This document shows, piece by piece, positions 14,727 through 17,440 of a DNA stretch of 17,440 nucleotides. The first letter of the stretch is position 1, and the number at the start of each line of letters is the position of its first letter. Both the position numbers and the translations under genes were made by a program. The notes beneath the pieces were generated by a model. That model made no database searches. It saw only the letters and a program-made list of their open reading frames with translations, and had not been told where the DNA came from. This DNA comes from an uncultured Planctomycetales bacterium (GTDB taxonomy: Bacteria > Planctomycetota > Planctomycetia > Pirellulales > Thermoguttaceae). The stretch lies in NCBI GenBank assembly GCA_937889015.1, contig CALARR010000132.1, positions 1 to 17,440 on the forward strand, written 5' to 3'.

Positions 14727-15992
14727 TCACCACTCCGGAAAGTGTTCGCAGAAATACTCTCCCTCGTACCGCCCGTCCCGAAACTCTGGCAGATCAGCCA
14801 TCCAACCCGGACGAGCGAACTCCCAGTGCTCAAGCACTGCACTCGCATACTCTTGGGCAAGCCCATCCACTTCCCATGGCCCGTCCTCTGACGAGCGTAA
14901 GAAGAGCATGGCGTCCCCGTTCGGCGGCGTGCTCACGGCAGGCTCTCGCATCAATCGCTTGGTGACGCAGCTCAGGTGAGTTCTCTTGATGCCGCGAAGT
15001 CCGACACCCAGGGACAACGTTGCGGGATCGATGGTCCAGTGCTCGCATAATTGCCGAAGCAGCCCGAGGAAACCGACCACGTTGGCAATCAGTTGTGCGT
15101 AAAAGACCTCGTGATCGTCTCTGGTTGTATTGAGAGGGCACAGGCCTAACTCAATCCAGCCCGAACGCTCAAGTGCCACGTAGCGAGTGTAACACAGGTA
15201 GCCCGGCCCACTGTGATTCATCGACCCATCGCTCCAAACAAGTGCAGAGCCGATCCGGTCAGGGGAGACGCCGGGGAGGAACGGGTAGGACCGACAGGGG
15301 CGGTAGCGGAACTTAGCGCACTCCGCCCAAGCCAGGAATGCCCGTTCATCCGATGAGTTCATCCAGGGCCGAGGTGAGTTGGCGAACACGATCGCCGTCG
15401 TTCTTAGAGGTTCAATCCTGTCGCCCCACAAGAGCCCCATCTTCTTGTGGTACGTCGTCGTGGCGAACTCGGGATCCTCAACATTGGCGAGGTGTCGTCT
15501 GGACAACTCGGTACGGAATTTCGACGGAGACTGAGGAGCGGTGCCGTAGTTGTTGTGGATGACCTGGGCAATCTGCCCGCCGGACTGATTGGCCGAGAGG
15601 ATGATTGCACCGTGGTTCACATCCAGGACGACATTCGCAAGGAATAGCTCCTCGGCTCGCGTACCGGGCGGCGACTGATCATGGTACTTTGCCGCGTGTT
15701 CCGACTTGAGGGCCCGGAGAACTTCCACGGTGTACACCACATCATCGGCGTCGATAACATCATGGTGAATCGGACACATCAAAATCAGGTTGTCGAACCC
15801 TTGCCGTTCCTCTTCGGACTGCAACGGGTCGTGTCGTTTCGACGTGGGCTTGTTCCCCTTGATGTGACAGATGCGGGCCGTGACCTTGCCGGTAGACTCA
15901 TCGACCAGCGACTGAGGGCATTGTCGGAAGGCGCAGCGATTGCCCGAAACCGCAAATAGACGCTTCAGCGTCGGCACATTGGGTCGTCCCAT
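14727..15992 (-). CDS. HNH endonuclease-domain protein with uncharacterised C-terminal domain
   Basis: 421 residues from the ATG at 15992. Residues 8-102 form an HNH domain: GNRCAFRQCPQ (C20, C25), ARICHIKG (H43), GFDNLILMCPIHHDVID (N68, C73, H76, H77). These supply the ββα-metal core (H43, N68, H77) and a likely structural zinc. A linker with NQSGGQIAQVIHNNYG follows at 135-150. The region 170-400 (ALVWSDGSMN, YVALERSGWIELGL, LATLSLGVGL-like stretch at 325-333) recalls the C-terminal domain seen behind AlbA_2/Schlafen-type DNA-binding domains; that is a weak resemblance. An ATG at 16052 is in frame, but GGGAGG stands 6 bases before 15992 and decides the start. A perfect TATAAT lies about 70 bases upstream. 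The nuclease may act as effector or as restriction-like partner of the downstream NLR-like protein. Confidence 0.8.
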   Translation of the reverse strand: MGRPNVPTLKRLFAVSGNRCAFRQCPQSLVDESTGKVTARICHIKGNKPTSKRHDPLQSEEERQGFDNLILMCPIHHDVIDADDVVYTVEVLRALKSEHAAKYHDQSPPGTRAEELFLANVVLDVNHGAIILSANQSGGQIAQVIHNNYGTAPQSPSKFRTELSRRHLANVEDPEFATTTYHKKMGLLWGDRIEPLRTTAIVFANSPRPWMNSSDERAFLAWAECAKFRYRPCRSYPFLPGVSPDRIGSALVWSDGSMNHSGPGYLCYTRYVALERSGWIELGLCPLNTTRDDHEVFYAQLIANVVGFLGLLRQLCEHWTIDPATLSLGVGLRGIKRTHLSCVTKRLMREPAVSTPPNGDAMLFLRSSEDGPWEVDGLAQEYASAVLEHWEFARPGWMADLPEFRDGRYEGEYFCEHFPEW

Positions 15993-15998
15993 CAACTT

Positions 15999-16004
15999 CC
16001 TCCC
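15999..16004 (-). promoter_or_regulatory. Ribosome binding site fixing the HNH gene start
   Basis: GGGAGG on the minus strand, 6 bases before the ATG at 15992. The alternative upstream ATG at 16052 has no such site. Confidence 0.65.
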
Positions 16005-16061
16005 GACGTCTGGTTCTCTTGGCGTGGTCTTTCTCCCCGTTCGGTACAGCAAGCCTTCCGC

Positions 16062-16067
16062 ATTATA
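16062..16067 (-). promoter_or_regulatory. Likely -10 box for the HNH/NLR-like operon
   Basis: On the minus strand GCTATAATG contains a perfect TATAAT, 69 bases before the HNH start at 15992. No good -35 box is present at the standard distance. If this is the promoter, the ATG at 16052 would lie only about 10 bases from it, which also favours the later start. Confidence 0.4.
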
Positions 16068-16306
16068 GCGGTTTCATCGCGGGTTCGGGCGATGGAAGCC
16101 ACAGCCGTCAGATACAGCGCAACGACGCGCCGCAGTACACTGAACCCGGATGGCTACACGCACCGATTAGGTCGATCTGCGTCGAATGCCGGCAAAGGTG
16201 AGACAGAGATCAGCCATGCAGGAAGTCGCGACATTCCTGTGACCCCTGCCCATCTGGCCCACTTCCCCCATAGTCTCCTTTCGTGATCGTGTGTACACTT
16301 GATCGC

Positions 16307-16522
16307 ATGACCTTGCGCTGTGCCGAGTCGACTTGGTGGGACGTCGCCTGTCGCTGCGGGTACCCGTTGCGGATCCAGCGCGACCCCGAGAATCAGGTCC
16401 GCGTGTACGCTGTGCCGGAGGCCTGGCGAGCCGTGGGCCCTCGGGTCCGCCGCTGCCCGAAGTGCGGCCAGCGGTTTCCGCCTTTGAACCACGAGCAGTT
16501 TCTACGCGTGCTGGGCGACTGA
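16307..16522 (+). CDS. Small zinc-ribbon protein, unknown function
   Basis: 71 residues from the ATG at 16307 (a GTG at 16283 adds eight). The frame reads WWDVACRCGYPLRIQ, a short basic loop, then RRCPKCGQRFPPLNHEQFL. A CxCG and a CPKCGQ pair 40 residues apart make a simple rubredoxin-knuckle zinc ribbon, probably a structural fold for nucleic-acid or protein binding. No Shine-Dalgarno site is obvious, which is common in planctomycetes. It is divergent from the HNH gene, with 314 bases between the two starts. It does not share the WVDPTK signature of the zinc-ribbon family at 6022-9766. Confidence 0.6.
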   Translation: MTLRCAESTWWDVACRCGYPLRIQRDPENQVRVYAVPEAWRAVGPRVRRCPKCGQRFPPLNHEQFLRVLGD

Positions 16523-16641
16523 TCCAACCGCCGGCGGGAGAAGGAGCTCCCTTTCTCAAGAAGACGCTCCGTTGCCAACCCTCCCGTCGGCCGTTTCATA
16601 TCTGTAAGCGCGCATCAGTCCCATAGGGCCGCGGGCCGGCA

Positions 16642-16815
16642 TCAGCGGGCGGCGGCTCGGCGGCGGGTGGCGCGACGCGCTTGCTTGGCGTCGGCCCGGT
16701 CCCGACGCTCTTCCACCCGGTACTCGCGGATGTGCTCCGGATGTTCCGCTGCCCAACGGTCCGGCCGCAAGGCGGCGTAGTCCCGCTCGCTGGCCAAGAA
16801 AAACAGGCGGCCCAT
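16642..16815 (-). CDS. Possible 57-residue charged protein downstream of the terminator
   Basis: The minus-strand frame from the ATG at 16815 reads MGRLFFLASERDYAALRPD, then WAAEHPEHIREYRVEE, and ends in an alanine/arginine tail. The composition looks like a real helical protein. The frame is open upstream to a TAA at 16890. Against it, the ATG lies inside the terminator stem and lacks a ribosome binding site (AAGGAGG is about 55 bases upstream). It may be the end of a decayed gene. Confidence 0.35.
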   Translation of the reverse strand: MGRLFFLASERDYAALRPDRWAAEHPEHIREYRVEERRDRADAKQARRATRRRAAAR

Positions 16816-16839
16816 CCAGTTTTCACCGGACGGGCCGCC
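16795..16839 (-). terminator. Intrinsic terminator of the cysteine-rich repeat gene
   Basis: On the minus strand GGCGGCCC (from 16839) pairs with GGGCCGCC (to 16806). The stem continues inward through GT-CCGGT and ACTGG-AT with two G-T wobbles to a GAAA tetraloop: a 15-bp hairpin of 34 bases. TGTTTTTCTT follows at once. It lies 65 bases past the stop codon of the upstream gene. Confidence 0.8.
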
Positions 16840-16904
16840 GTGCAGTACGGACCAGGCCTTCCTCCTTCGGTCGAGAAGGGAGGCGGCTTATCAAACGCTC
16901 AACT

Positions 16905-17440
16905 TCAGGTGCTGCACCCTTCGACCGGGGCGCAGGCCTTCGGCTTCTCGCAACAAGTCGGAGCCGGGCAGCAAGGAACCGGGCAGCAAACCTTCACCGG
17001 AACCTGCTTGCACACCACCTTGGGCACGCAACGGGTCACCGTGTAAGGAACTTGCTTCGGAACCATCCGCACGCAGTTGATCGTCTGTTGATAGCAAACC
17101 GGCTTGCAGACGGTGTAGGGCACCATCTTCGTGCAGGTCTGCGGAACCATCTTGCACACCTTGTAGCACACCTGCTTCGAGCAGGTCTCGCGAACCATGC
17201 GGCAAACCTGGTAGGTGCAGGTCTTGACCCGCTGCTCCGGCACCATCTTGCAGACGGTGTAGGTGCAGGTCTTCACCCGCTGCTCCGGCACCATCTTGCA
17301 GACGGTGTAGGTGCAGGTCTTGACGCGCTGTTCGGGAACCATCTTGCAGACCTGGTAGGTGCAGGTCTTCACGCACTGCTCGGGAACCATCTTGCAGACC
17401 TGGTAGGTGCAGGTCTTCACGCGCTGCTCCGGCACCATCT
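16905..17440 (-). CDS. Cysteine-rich tandem-repeat protein, YTV-type cell-surface protein (5' truncated)
   Basis: The 3' end of a gene whose start lies beyond the right edge. It carries at least seven consecutive 16-residue repeats of the form MVPEQRVKTCTYTVCK, the first five nearly identical and the last two more diverged (MVPQTCTKMVPYTVCK). Then comes a region of MVPKQVPYTVTRCVPK and KVCCPVPCCPAPTCCEKPK, and the stop at 16905. Each repeat has two cysteines, and tyrosine-threonine-valine triplets recur. Repeats of this style are known from planctomycetes (the YTV motif first noted in Rhodopirellula) and from their proteinaceous cell walls, where disulfide cross-linking is assumed. A signal peptide would be expected in the missing N-terminus. 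One repeat has EQCVK instead of EQRVK, adding a third cysteine. A terminator follows. Confidence 0.8.
   Translation of the reverse strand, partial: MVPEQRVKTCTYQVCKMVPEQCVKTCTYQVCKMVPEQRVKTCTYTVCKMVPEQRVKTCTYTVCKMVPEQRVKTCTYQVCRMVRETCSKQVCYKVCKMVPQTCTKMVPYTVCKPVCYQQTINCVRMVPKQVPYTVTRCVPKVVCKQVPVKVCCPVPCCPAPTCCEKPKACAPVEGCST
17103..17438 (-). repeat. Seven tandem 48-bp coding repeats
   Basis: Each 48-base unit encodes one 16-residue repeat. The first five units (17199-17438) differ from each other at only a few bases, so they were recently expanded or homogenised; the array continues past the window edge. Repeat number is likely to vary between strains. Confidence 0.8.

Noticed and set aside
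17103..17438. Regular 48-bp repeats that might be a CRISPR array
   Set aside because: There are no unique spacers; the units are contiguous, in frame, and encode a regular 16-residue protein repeat.

Overview
The window looks like chromosomal DNA of a planctomycete, probably of the Pirellulales type. The pointers are a cysteine-rich tandem-repeat protein of the YTV style at the right edge, several very hydrophobic GT-C-like membrane proteins, short SDS22-like leucine-rich repeats, and remnants of an IS200-like (RAYT) transposase with a familiar planctomycete N-terminus. The assignment rests on protein style only; there is no marker gene. The left 4.2 kb and the right edge look GC-rich. The zinc-ribbon, leucine-rich-repeat and nuclease/NACHT regions look visibly less so (judged by eye).

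Region 1 (1-4247) holds the tail of a membrane protein, a convergent YfhO-like membrane protein, and a divergent second membrane protein of the same general kind. The gap between the two divergent genes carries strong palindromes that look REP-like. Region 2 (4248-6021) contains two 309-bp direct repeats, about 95% identical, that flank a small membrane-anchored leucine-rich-repeat protein. Each repeat encodes the first 22 residues of a RAYT transposase and then runs into unrelated purine-rich low-complexity sequence, so they look like internally deleted, non-autonomous elements. Region 3 (6022-9766, all minus) is a tandem family of three multi-zinc-ribbon proteins. The third copy is broken by an in-frame stop, and an insertion sequence with 13-14 bp inverted ends sits exactly at the stop codon of the second. 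Divergent from this family is an SPFH/SHOCT protein (9974-10993) with a perfect TATAAT and a strong ribosome binding site.

Region 4 (11352-15992, minus) is the most interesting part. It encodes an HNH-nuclease protein with an uncharacterised C-terminal domain, a possible 79-residue protein, and a 1003-residue DUF4062-NACHT-leucine-rich-repeat protein. This is the architecture of a bacterial NLR-like (STAND) sensor, and I propose the three genes as a candidate defence module. Region 5 (16283-17440) has a small zinc-ribbon ORF on the plus strand, a short ORF on the minus strand, and the 3' end of the cysteine-rich repeat gene with a clear intrinsic terminator.

The window appears to be a genome-plasticity zone between ordinary envelope genes: duplicated zinc-ribbon genes, an insertion sequence, transposon remnants and a likely acquired nuclease/NLR module. 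No tRNA, rRNA or CRISPR array was seen.
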